Shown here piece by piece: positions 1 through 7,129 of a DNA stretch of 15,046 nt. The DNA is from CAJXVY01 sp965660355. Lineage in GTDB: Bacteria > Actinomycetota > Actinomycetes > Actinomycetales > Microbacteriaceae. The stretch spans positions 1 through 15,046 of the forward strand of contig CBFHZN010000024.1 of the NCBI GenBank assembly GCA_965660355.1. Reading direction: 5' to 3'. Position 1 is the first letter of the stretch, and every line of letters starts with the position of its first letter. The notes below the pieces were generated by a model, which was not told where the DNA came from, did not search any database, and saw only the letters and a program-made list of their open reading frames with translations. The position numbers and the translations under genes were made by a program.

Positions 1-27
1 CGACTTGCGCAGGCAAGAAAGGTCAGG

Positions 28-1896
28 GTGCTGGATCAAAACGCTGAGCGAATTCAAGGACTGACTCGTAACCAGCAGGAGACACTTGCGCTGTTGGCCA
101 AAGGGCTTACAAACTCTGAAATTGCCTCAAAGTTCGAAATTACTGTGGCGGCGGTTGAGAACACCGTATCAAGGATTTATAAACGACTGAATATAAGCGG
201 TGTGCCCGTGGGAGCTCGCCGGGTTGAGGCTGCAAATCTCTANNNNNNNNNNNTTTTCAGTCGCCTGGGTAGCCCCTATGCGATCTCTCTAAGGGTTTGG
301 CTCTGGTCTTCGCCAATCACCATCATCGGAACTGCCTTTACCTATGGCTCCCAGGTTTTCTTCGAATTCACCCTGGAAGTTCTTGCCCTTGGCCTTATGT
401 CCCATCTGGCAGTTGGTGTGCTGTCAGTGATTGCAAGTTGGACCTATCTTCGCAAGGCAAGTTGGCGTGAGCCAAAACCAATATTGGTCCTATCAACTTA
501 CGCCTTGATGGGTGTTGCGCGGGGTTTGTTGGCCTCTTTTGTTGTTCTGTTGTGGGAACTTCCCGCCGAAGCAGACTTCCCCGGACGTGTCGCATCGGGA
601 ATATGGATTTTTATGTATTGGGCGGTTTTGCTCACCCTTGTCCTAGAGTCCAGTGAACGCTATAAATCAGCACTAAGCCGGTTAGATCAAAAACTTGCTG
701 AAATCTCTCAGTTCAGCAACCAGCGCGAGGAGGAGCTGAAATCCTTGCGGGCCCAGATTTTGGATCAAGTAGAAAAGACCCTTAGTCCTGCCCTCAATTC
801 TGCAACAACCGCCTTTGACCTTGAGAGGCTATCAAGGCAAATAATTTCCCCCGAAAGCATTTCAATGCTTCGGGTTCGCCTGGATAAATCTCAGTCAATG
901 AAAGCTTCGGCTCAAAAACTAAACTTGAGGCTGGCAATTCGGCGAACTCTCGGTCGAAAATTTCCAGCACTGCAAATCAGCCTGGTGGCAAGTCTTGGGC
1001 TTGCCCTACCCATGATCACAAGGGGTGGAACTCCAGGCATTGCTCAGTTCATAATCAACCTGGTGGCAATAACCGTTGTTCTTGCAGCAATTGGCATAGC
1101 TAAGCGGCGCCAGAGATTGCTGGGGGGCTTTTTTGCCATGGTGTCTGCTTTTGCTTGTTTTAGCGTGGCAATCTACTGGGAGACGGAGACCACAAATGCG
1201 GAGGTATCAATCTTTAGTTTGTCGGTTGGAACCTGGTTGATCTCGACATTTCTTGTGCTTATGCATTCTTTGGGGCAGCAACGAGGTGAAGCCTTGGAAC
1301 GCCTCAGGGGGAAACTGATTGAACTGGGGCTTCTGGAATCAAAACTGCAGCAAGAACTTGCTCTTGAAAGGCAGGAACTTGTCCAGCTTATCCACAGCGA
1401 AGTTCAGGGAAGGCTCCGTGCTGCAGCGATAATGGCTAAAACTGCTGGGACAAAAGCTGACATGGAGAAACTTAAGCAGGAGTGCATTGCAGCCTTGAGC
1501 GCCGGCCATAGAAGCCAGTCGAACTCTCAGTTCATTGAAGAGATGAAGATCTTGTGGGAGCCAGCTTTGGCCCTGAACATAAACTTTGATGCCTCAGCAC
1601 TGGAGATGACCGAAGCTGATCCGTACCTGAGAAAAGCCTTGCAGACGGTTTTGAGAGAGGTGATTGTCAATGCAGTCAAACACGGTGGGGCAACTCAAGT
1701 GACCATAGGAATTCGCGGACAAGGACTAGAACTCGCGGTTGAGGCCATCAATAACGGAAGGCTGGAAATATCTAATCGCACAGGTTTGGGGACAAAAGTT
1801 TTCGATGAAATGTGTTCCAGCTGGTCTTTGTCAGACAGTCAAGAGGGCTTGGTCTTTCAGGGAAGATTTGCGGCCCTTCAGCAACAGCTGTCTTAG
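28..1896 (+). CDS. Membrane histidine-kinase-like protein with N-terminal LuxR-type HTH (joined across an assembly gap)
   Basis: The first 71 residues form a LuxR/GerE helix-turn-helix (LTRNQQETLALLAKGLTNSE, then a second helix pair and a KRLNISG end). After the gap come four hydrophobic segments, a coiled coil (about residues 212-250), four more hydrophobic segments (about 312-415), a second coiled coil, and a C-terminal HATPase-like domain. H456 in the context LIHSEVQGRL resembles the phospho-acceptor helix of NarX/DesK-like kinases. The N-box is EVIVNAVKHGG (N548, H552) and a GLG motif lies at 586-588. The usual DNG of the ATP site reads NNG (575-577), so kinase activity is uncertain. The GTG start at 28 has GAAAGG about 5 nt upstream, but the frame is open to base 1, so the gene could begin earlier. 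The codon entering the gap is TAN, which may be a stop; the HTH and the kinase could therefore be two genes. It probably senses a membrane or envelope state; no partner response regulator is visible. Confidence 0.72.
   Translation: MLDQNAERIQGLTRNQQETLALLAKGLTNSEIASKFEITVAAVENTVSRIYKRLNISGVPVGARRVEAANLXXXXXFSRLGSPYAISLRVWLWSSPITIIGTAFTYGSQVFFEFTLEVLALGLMSHLAVGVLSVIASWTYLRKASWREPKPILVLSTYALMGVARGLLASFVVLLWELPAEADFPGRVASGIWIFMYWAVLLTLVLESSERYKSALSRLDQKLAEISQFSNQREEELKSLRAQILDQVEKTLSPALNSATTAFDLERLSRQIISPESISMLRVRLDKSQSMKASAQKLNLRLAIRRTLGRKFPALQISLVASLGLALPMITRGGTPGIAQFIINLVAITVVLAAIGIAKRRQRLLGGFFAMVSAFACFSVAIYWETETTNAEVSIFSLSVGTWLISTFLVLMHSLGQQRGEALERLRGKLIELGLLESKLQQELALERQELVQLIHSEVQGRLRAAAIMAKTAGTKADMEKLKQECIAALSAGHRSQSNSQFIEEMKILWEPALALNINFDASALEMTEADPYLRKALQTVLREVIVNAVKHGGATQVTIGIRGQGLELAVEAINNGRLEISNRTGLGTKVFDEMCSSWSLSDSQEGLVFQGRFAALQQQLS
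243..253. other. Assembly gap (11 N)
   Basis: Eleven unresolved bases lie inside the first reading frame. The true gap length is unknown. The codon that enters the gap is TA followed by N, which is Tyr or a stop, so continuity of the frame is not proven. Confidence 0.98.
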
Positions 1897-1956
1897 TGCA
1901 AAAGATTGGTTTTTTAAGTGAGGAATTTGGGTTTTGGTTTTTTGTTCTAGCTAATC

Positions 1957-2604
1957 ATGCGCTACCTATCAATCATCTTCGCAAGCTTGTTACTCGTGGG
2001 CTGTGCCCAGACAACTGATGTCGAGACCGAGAGTGACATGCAGTCACAATCAGAGACCTCGGATTCAACAGAGGTTGAATCAACCCCAGAAACTGAACAG
2101 GTTGAACCAGAGGATTTGTCAGAAGAAGCTGATCAACCGAAGCCCACCGAGGAAGAAACAGAATCTGAATCCGTTGAGATGGAAGATAGCGGTTCTGAGA
2201 GTGAAGAGTCTGAAACCTCTGAAACTGAGTCTTCCCAGACCGAAGCGGAAGAAAGCGAGTCTGCGGAAACTGAGGACAACCAGAGTGAAGGCGAAACTGA
2301 AACTACAGAGCCTGAAGAGAGTACTGAAGAAGAACCAGTTGAAGAGGAAGCTCCAGAAGAGGCCGAGCCCGCAGGTTACACCATGGCAATGGTTTCAGAG
2401 AATGATGATGCAAATAGCTGCTGGAGCGTTATCAACGGAAATGTCTATGATCTAACCGGTTGGATTAATAATCATCCTGGAGGCCCCTCAAGGATTCTTT
2501 CGCTCTGCGGGACAGATGGCTCATCCTCATTCAATGGAAGACACGGTGGACAATCAAACCCAGAGTCAACCCTGCAGTCTTATTTGCTGGGTCCCCTCAG
2601 TTAG
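1957..2604 (+). CDS. Lipoprotein with Glu/Ser-rich linker and C-terminal cytochrome b5-like heme domain
   Basis: The 215-residue product starts with a lipoprotein signal peptide: a short hydrophobic stretch and lipobox LVGC with C16 as the acylated cysteine. Residues about 18-138 are extremely acidic and low in complexity (Glu, Ser, Thr, a little Pro), predicted to be an extended spacer. Residues about 140-215 match the cytochrome b5 fold: NSCWSVINGNVYDLTGW, then HPGG with H173 as one axial heme ligand, and H196 in FNGRHGGQ as the likely second ligand. C155 and C184 lie inside the domain and could form a disulfide outside the membrane. It would be a membrane-anchored electron carrier or heme binder; the redox partner is unknown. 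It ends in an 8-nt tail-to-tail overlap with the LCP gene. No clear ribosome binding site precedes the ATG. Confidence 0.88.
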   Translation: MRYLSIIFASLLLVGCAQTTDVETESDMQSQSETSDSTEVESTPETEQVEPEDLSEEADQPKPTEEETESESVEMEDSGSESEESETSETESSQTEAEESESAETEDNQSEGETETTEPEESTEEEPVEEEAPEEAEPAGYTMAMVSENDDANSCWSVINGNVYDLTGWINNHPGGPSRILSLCGTDGSSSFNGRHGGQSNPESTLQSYLLGPLS

Positions 2605-3715
2605 AACAAACTGACTGATCGGCTGTGATGCCTTGAATGTCATCAGAGTTATTTGATTGTGATTGATCTGTTTCCGCTGATTCAGTTTGAGGCTTATCAA
2701 CGACCAACTTTCCATCATCAACGGCAAAGGTTGTCCCAGATGCAATCAGACTAAACAGTTCATCTGAGGCCTCTTGGTCAACCCCTACTCGGCCGAAATA
2801 CTCCTCTTCCAAAACAACAATTGGCAACTGGATAAAGCTTATGTTTGCCAAATCAACATCATTTAGTGTTCTGGCCATTGCAACCATGGTGTCTAATTCT
2901 GTTAGAGCCTCGCTCAGTTGCATGTTTTCAGCAGCGGCATTGGCCAATGAATAAAGTCTTACGGGGTTTGTTAGAACATCTTCTTCTTTGATCTTTCTAA
3001 CCATTGAGGTCAGGAAAACCTGCTGGTTAGAAATCCTGCTTAGGTCACTTCCATCGCCAACCCCATAGCGGGTTCTTAGAAACTGCAGGGCCTCGGTGCC
3101 TTCTAGTTCATGTAACCCAGCATCCAGATAAGTGTCGGTGTAGGGGTCATTAATTGGCTCTTCAACACAGACCTCAACTCCCCCCAAAGCTCTACTCATC
3201 ATGATTACCCCTCGGAAATCAATCACCCCAACATGCGGGATGCTCAATCCCGTTAGTTGTTGCACAGCACTTAGCACACAGTTAGCGCCACCGTAATCCA
3301 AGGTGTGATTGATTTGAACCATATCCCCGTATTGCAAAAAAGTTCCTTCAGGAACACAGTCGGGTGCTGGGACCAGTAGATCTCTTGGGAAAGAAATTGC
3401 AACGGCGTTTTCTCTGGACTCAGCCACATGCACCAGCATGATTACATCAGCCAACACCCTGTCTGATTCTCCGTAACTGCTTCCTTGACCCTCTCGATCA
3501 TCCGAACCAATAACCAACATGTTCAGAGGTCCTGAAATATCCTCAAAGGTTGGTGGCTCGTAGGGTTCACCCTGAATGTTTGTTACCTCAATCGCTGAGG
3601 ACTGCAGAGCTTGGTTCAATTGCCAAACATTGAATCCCACAAATCCAGCTGCGACTAAAAGCACCGTTGACACAGTTGCCACGGAAATCTTTATCCAGGA
3701 TCGCTTTTTTTTCAT
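2597..3715 (-). CDS. LytR-CpsA-Psr (LCP) family cell-wall glycopolymer transferase
   Basis: This 372-residue protein has a basic N-terminus and one membrane helix (about residues 9-31), with the rest outside the cell. LCP landmarks are present: LNMLVIGSDDR (64-74), LADVIMLVHV (88-97), SFPRDL with R111 and D112, INHTLDYGG (135-143), and the C-terminal LRTRYGVGDGSDLSRISNQQ stretch (213-232) with conserved arginines R214, R216 and R227. Family members move lipid-linked glycopolymers such as teichoic acids, arabinogalactan or capsule onto peptidoglycan. The acceptor polymer here cannot be told from sequence. Four cysteines (120, 146, 183, 370) lie on the outer side. The last ~35 residues are a Ser/Asn/Gln-rich tail. 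It is divergent from the beta-glucosidase gene, with only 41 nt between the starts, and has no obvious Shine-Dalgarno site. Confidence 0.93.
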   Translation of the reverse strand: MKKKRSWIKISVATVSTVLLVAAGFVGFNVWQLNQALQSSAIEVTNIQGEPYEPPTFEDISGPLNMLVIGSDDREGQGSSYGESDRVLADVIMLVHVAESRENAVAISFPRDLLVPAPDCVPEGTFLQYGDMVQINHTLDYGGANCVLSAVQQLTGLSIPHVGVIDFRGVIMMSRALGGVEVCVEEPINDPYTDTYLDAGLHELEGTEALQFLRTRYGVGDGSDLSRISNQQVFLTSMVRKIKEEDVLTNPVRLYSLANAAAENMQLSEALTELDTMVAMARTLNDVDLANISFIQLPIVVLEEEYFGRVGVDQEASDELFSLIASGTTFAVDDGKLVVDKPQTESAETDQSQSNNSDDIQGITADQSVCSN

Positions 3716-3720
3716 CGTCT

Positions 3721-3732
3721 AACTTGCAAGTT
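3721..3732. promoter_or_regulatory. Perfect 12-bp palindrome in the LCP/beta-glucosidase divergent promoter region
   Basis: AACTTGCAAGTT is a perfect dyad in the 41-nt gap between two divergent starts. It overlaps the likely start point of the minus-strand transcript: TAAACT, a possible -10 box, sits at 3729-3734 on that strand. It could be an operator for one or both genes, or chance. The symmetry is seen; the role is inferred. Confidence 0.35.
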
Positions 3733-3743
3733 TATAGCCCCAT

Positions 3744-3749
3744 TACACT
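3744..3749 (+). promoter_or_regulatory. Possible -10 box for leaderless beta-glucosidase transcript
   Basis: TACACT lies 7 nt before the ATG at 3757, which would place transcription start at or next to the start codon. No good -35 box is seen and there is no strong Shine-Dalgarno sequence, consistent with a leaderless mRNA. Confidence 0.4.
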
Positions 3750-3756
3750 AAAGAGC

Positions 3757-5136
3757 ATGACTTTCAATCCTAGTGAAATCCAGCAATTAGCCAACCGTTT
3801 TCCCAGTGACTTCACATTCGGCTCCGCCACCGCCTCCTGGCAAATTGAAGGCTCCAGTGAAACCAGAGGCCCAAGTGTTTGGGATGACTTTGCAAGTGTT
3901 TCTGGCAACATCAAAGATGGAACCGTTGCCGACCCGGCTTGTGATTCGGTGAATCGCTATAAACAAGACATTGAGCTTTTGAAATACTTAGGTGTCGACA
4001 GCTATCGATTCAGTGTTAGCTGGCCAAGGGTTTATGACTTTCAAAACGATAAGCCCAACCAACAGGGTTTGGATTATTACGGGAACCTAATTGATGGGCT
4101 AATTGAGGCAGGCATCAAACCAACACTGACTATGTATCACTGGGATTTGCCAAGTGAACTGCAAGCCAAGGGTGGGTGGCAGTGGTCAGGAATCACAGAA
4201 GAGTTTGAAAAATATGCAGAGCTGTTGGCTTCAAACTTTGCTGATCGAGTCGACACCTGGGCGACACTCAATGAACCCTGGGTTGTTAGCTTTCTTGGGC
4301 ATGCAACCAAGATTCACGCACCGGGTCTGGGGGATCCAAGAGCTGGGTTTATAAGTGCTTATTACCAAATGGTTGCTCACGGCAAAGCCATGAGGGTTTT
4401 AAGAAAACACAAAGCTAATCGAGCGGGAACAGTTTTGAACCTGACTGAGATCATTACCGATTACGAGTCTTGTAATGATGCTGTGAAGCATGTGGATAAC
4501 TTGCAAAACGGGATTTGGCTTGACATGTTGGCGGGCCGAGGCATCAGTGATTTCACCAAAGAATCCACTAAGGAATTCACTGACTGGAGTTTTGTCAAAC
4601 AAGAAGAGCTGGCTATGGCGAGTGAGCCGATAGATTTCCTAGGAATCAACTACTACACCCCCAACCGAATTGAACCCGCTGAGGATAAACAGGAATTCAT
4701 CGTGGGTCAGCAACCAGAGGTTTATCCAGGAACTGGCAATGTTCGATTTGTTTCTCGTGAACCTAAATCCCTAATGGGCTGGGAGGTCAGAGCAGAGAGC
4801 CTGACCAACACCATTCGCGCAACCGCCAAAGCACTCCCAGGAGTTCCTTTGATAGTGACTGAAAACGGTGGGGCGTTCCCAGATGAGCTTGATGGGGAAA
4901 AAGTTCACGACCCACAAAGAACCGATTACTACTTTGGGCACATCTCTGCCTGCGCTGATGCAATCGATGAAGGCATTGACCTGCGTGGCTATTACTGCTG
5001 GTCTTTGATGGATAACATCGAATGGGCAGAGGGATTAGAAAAGCGCTTCGGTCTTTTCTATGTTGATCACCAGACTCAGAAAAGAACAGCCAAGGATTCA
5101 GCCAAGTTCATAAAAGAGCTGTTAGCTAACCGCTAA
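3757..5136 (+). CDS. Family 1 glycoside hydrolase (beta-glucosidase)
   Basis: The 459-residue protein is the usual length of bacterial GH1 enzymes, which cleave beta-glucosides such as cellobiose with retention of configuration. The N-terminal signature FTFGSATASWQIEG is present. Further on are SVSWPRV and MYHWDLP, then LNEPW with the acid/base E173, and VTENGG with the nucleophile E369. The C-terminal stretch WSLMDNIEWAEGLEKRFGL is the typical sugar-binding loop. There is no signal peptide, so it acts in the cytoplasm on imported sugars. The ATG at 3757 is chosen because the GH1 fold begins right after it; an in-frame upstream start at 3667 would overlap the LCP gene and add unrelated residues. 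It converges on the sugar ABC operon with a 4-nt overlap, which suggests, without proving, a shared substrate. Confidence 0.95.
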   Translation: MTFNPSEIQQLANRFPSDFTFGSATASWQIEGSSETRGPSVWDDFASVSGNIKDGTVADPACDSVNRYKQDIELLKYLGVDSYRFSVSWPRVYDFQNDKPNQQGLDYYGNLIDGLIEAGIKPTLTMYHWDLPSELQAKGGWQWSGITEEFEKYAELLASNFADRVDTWATLNEPWVVSFLGHATKIHAPGLGDPRAGFISAYYQMVAHGKAMRVLRKHKANRAGTVLNLTEIITDYESCNDAVKHVDNLQNGIWLDMLAGRGISDFTKESTKEFTDWSFVKQEELAMASEPIDFLGINYYTPNRIEPAEDKQEFIVGQQPEVYPGTGNVRFVSREPKSLMGWEVRAESLTNTIRATAKALPGVPLIVTENGGAFPDELDGEKVHDPQRTDYYFGHISACADAIDEGIDLRGYYCWSLMDNIEWAEGLEKRFGLFYVDHQTQKRTAKDSAKFIKELLANR

Positions 5137-6083
5137 CCCTTGACAGAACCTGCCAGCAATCCACGAACGAAGTAGCGCTGCAGGGCGAAAAAGACAATCA
5201 GTGGCACAATCATTGAAATAAACGCACCTGCCATCAGTGCTTCCAGTCCTGAACCACGGGTTCCAACCATCTCTGCCAAGCGAACAGTCAAAGGCAAGAT
5301 GTCTTGTGAACCGCCACCAAATGTCAATCCAACCAACAGGTCATTCCACACCCACAAAAACTGGAAGATGGCGAATGATGCAATTGCTGGGATTGACAGT
5401 GGGAAGACAACTTTGCGAAACAGAGTGAACCAACCAGCTCCGTCAACACGAGCCGCCTCGATCAGTTCTCTTGGAATCTGACGAAGGAAGTTGTGTAGCA
5501 AGAAAGTCGCTAGGGGAAGCGCGAAGATTGTGTGAGCGATCCAGATGGGGATATAGGTTCCAGTGATGCCCAAATCAGGAATTATTGTCACGCCACCGAT
5601 TTCTAATCCCCTGGCAAACAGTTGTAGCAATGGAATCAGTGACATCTGCAATGGGATTACCTGCAGGGTGAAGATTCCAAAAAAGATAAAGTCGCGACCC
5701 TTGAAATCAAACCAAGCCAAAGCGTAAGCCGCAAAAGTTGCAAGGGTTAGCGGGAAGATAGCCGCAGGCAGGGTGATTGCAAAGCTATTAAAAAAGTAAT
5801 ACCAGAGTGGAGGAACAGTTGAGGTTCCCTCAATCAACACCGCACTGTAATTATCAAGTGTGAACTCTGGGTTTGAAAGTGCTGTCCACCATCCAGTTGT
5901 GTTGATCAGTTCGGCTGGGCGAAAGGAGCTAATTAGCAATCCGAAGGTGGGGATGGACCACAACACTGCAATCAGAATCGCAAGTGCTGAGGCAATTGGG
6001 GATCCAAAGGCATCTTTCACCTTGCGCCTTGAGCGGGCGGTGATTAGTGGCTGACTCTTTTCGGTCTTCACGGGTGTTGCCAT
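5133..6083 (-). CDS. Carbohydrate ABC transporter permease, MalG-like
   Basis: This 316-residue inner-membrane permease has six predicted helices. The cytoplasmic EAA loop that contacts the ATPase reads ELIEAARVDGAGWFTLFRKV and continues VFPLSIPA. The C-terminus FVRGLLAGSVKG is typical of MalG-like subunits. The start is set at ATG 6083 because it overlaps the stop of the upstream permease as TAATG and has GGAGAGG about 11 nt before it. A longer version starting at 6128 would only add residues translated from inside the upstream gene. It pairs with the MalF-like subunit to form the membrane channel of a sugar importer. Translation is probably coupled to the upstream gene. Confidence 0.93.
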   Translation of the reverse strand: MATPVKTEKSQPLITARSRRKVKDAFGSPIASALAILIAVLWSIPTFGLLISSFRPAELINTTGWWTALSNPEFTLDNYSAVLIEGTSTVPPLWYYFFNSFAITLPAAIFPLTLATFAAYALAWFDFKGRDFIFFGIFTLQVIPLQMSLIPLLQLFARGLEIGGVTIIPDLGITGTYIPIWIAHTIFALPLATFLLHNFLRQIPRELIEAARVDGAGWFTLFRKVVFPLSIPAIASFAIFQFLWVWNDLLVGLTFGGGSQDILPLTVRLAEMVGTRGSGLEALMAGAFISMIVPLIVFFALQRYFVRGLLAGSVKG

Positions 6084-7057
6084 TATCGCTCGGTCCTCTC
6101 CAGACGCAGTTGGCGGATGTTGTACCAAATAAGCGGGATGATGGCGATTAGTAGCAACACGGCCAGGGTGGAACCGGTTCCATAGTTCAACTGCCTAAAC
6201 GCTTGGGTATACATCTCGTTGGCAACAACGGAGGTTGAGAAATTACCTCCGGTCATCGTTCTAACAATGTCAAATACTTTCAGTGTTCCAATCAGGGTGG
6301 TGGTGATAACCACCACAATGCTTGCTCGAATCATTGGAACTGTTACTTGGAAAAATCTTTTCAGCTGACCGGCACCATCCAACATTGCTGCTTCTTGAAT
6401 GTCATCCGGGATCGCCTTCATGGCGGCTGATAGAACAACCATGGAAAAACCTGTTTGAATCCAGACCATTACTGTGAGCAACAGGAAGGTGTTTAGGGGT
6501 GCGGTTAGTAGCCAGTTCAAAGGCTCCCCGCCAAAGGCTTCGACTATTGCCGATAGAAGACCAATCTCGGTCTGCTCGTCATCGGGGCGGTAGGTGTAAA
6601 CAAAGCGCCAAATGATTGATGCACCAACCATGGAAATTGCCATGGGTAGAAAAACAAGGGACTTCACAACCGAGGCAAATTTCATTCGATCGGTGAGATA
6701 GGCCATTGCCAAACCGAAGATGGTTGCAAAAATTGGCACCACCAAAACCCAGATGAAAGTGTTTCTAATGACAATTTGAATCTCTGGGGTTGTGAATGCC
6801 CAAATGTAATTTTCAAGGCCGACAAACTCTTCGCCCTGTTTGTTCATGAAGGAAAGATAAATAGTTCTGCCGGCTGGGTATAACAACCCGATTGCCAGCA
6901 ACAAAAGCGCCGGGCCGAGGAATACCGCGTATCGCAAGACCTCTTGGGTTTTGATTGAAGTTCGCTCGGCTAGCAAAAAGATGAGCAGGAAGACACCGAT
7001 GAATACAAGCAAACCTATAACCAGAATTACTAAGTTTGGGCCAATTGAATCAATCAT
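6083..7057 (-). CDS. Carbohydrate ABC transporter permease, MalF-like
   Basis: The 324-residue membrane protein has about seven hydrophobic segments: an extra N-terminal helix (about residues 8-28), then the six-helix permease core. The EAA loop reads DIQEAAMLDGAGQLKRFFQV and ends VPMI. It is the second gene of the operon, 72 nt after the binding-protein gene, with GGAG 7 nt before its ATG. The extended N-terminus and the partner binding protein recall AglF-like alpha-glucoside permeases, from memory of the family. It forms a heterodimer with the next permease. No ATP-binding subunit is encoded beside it. Confidence 0.93.
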   Translation of the reverse strand: MIDSIGPNLVILVIGLLVFIGVFLLIFLLAERTSIKTQEVLRYAVFLGPALLLLAIGLLYPAGRTIYLSFMNKQGEEFVGLENYIWAFTTPEIQIVIRNTFIWVLVVPIFATIFGLAMAYLTDRMKFASVVKSLVFLPMAISMVGASIIWRFVYTYRPDDEQTEIGLLSAIVEAFGGEPLNWLLTAPLNTFLLLTVMVWIQTGFSMVVLSAAMKAIPDDIQEAAMLDGAGQLKRFFQVTVPMIRASIVVVITTTLIGTLKVFDIVRTMTGGNFSTSVVANEMYTQAFRQLNYGTGSTLAVLLLIAIIPLIWYNIRQLRLERTER

Positions 7058-7085
7058 TCGGTGTCTCCAATTCTCCTGTGGGAAA

Positions 7086-7119
7086 TTTTAGCAGGGGGAG
7101 AAAACTCCCCCTGCTAAAA
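7086..7119 (-). promoter_or_regulatory. Strong intercistronic hairpin between binding-protein and permease genes
   Basis: A perfect 15-bp inverted repeat (TTTTAGCAGGGGGAG and its complement) encloses a 4-nt loop. It lies 10 nt past the stop of the binding-protein gene. On the minus strand the 3' side is followed by TTTCCC, not a U-tract, so it is a poor rho-independent terminator. The likely role, by analogy with malE-malF junctions, is to protect the 3' end of the binding-protein mRNA or allow only partial read-through, giving more binding protein than permease. Confidence 0.75.
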
Positions 7120-7129
7120 AGTTTTGAAA

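Noticed and set aside
1883..1920. Terminator after the first gene (ACAGCTGT then a T-run)
   Set aside because: The dyad has no loop and lies inside the coding end, too short for a stable stem before the T-run.
2041..2370. Possible tandem repeat or CRISPR-like array in the Glu/Ser-rich region
   Set aside because: The repetition is of codon type (GAA, GAG, TCT) without fixed unit length or unique spacers. It is a low-complexity coding region.
2003..2455. Arg/Lys-rich open frame overlapping the acidic lipoprotein
   Set aside because: It is the +1 frame of the GAA/GAG-rich linker, which yields Lys/Arg codons by composition. There is no start signal and it lacks any domain.
3667..3756. Upstream extension of the GH1 gene by 30 codons
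   Set aside because: It overlaps the start of the LCP gene, adds residues not seen in GH1 enzymes, and lies upstream of the likely promoter.
6084..6128. Longer start for the MalG-like permease
   Set aside because: The extension is only read from within the upstream permease gene. The TAATG junction with a good GGAGAGG site fits the start at 6083.
7086..7119. Hairpin as a rho-independent terminator
   Set aside because: Neither strand has a U-tract after the stem, and the permeases downstream clearly belong to the same operon.
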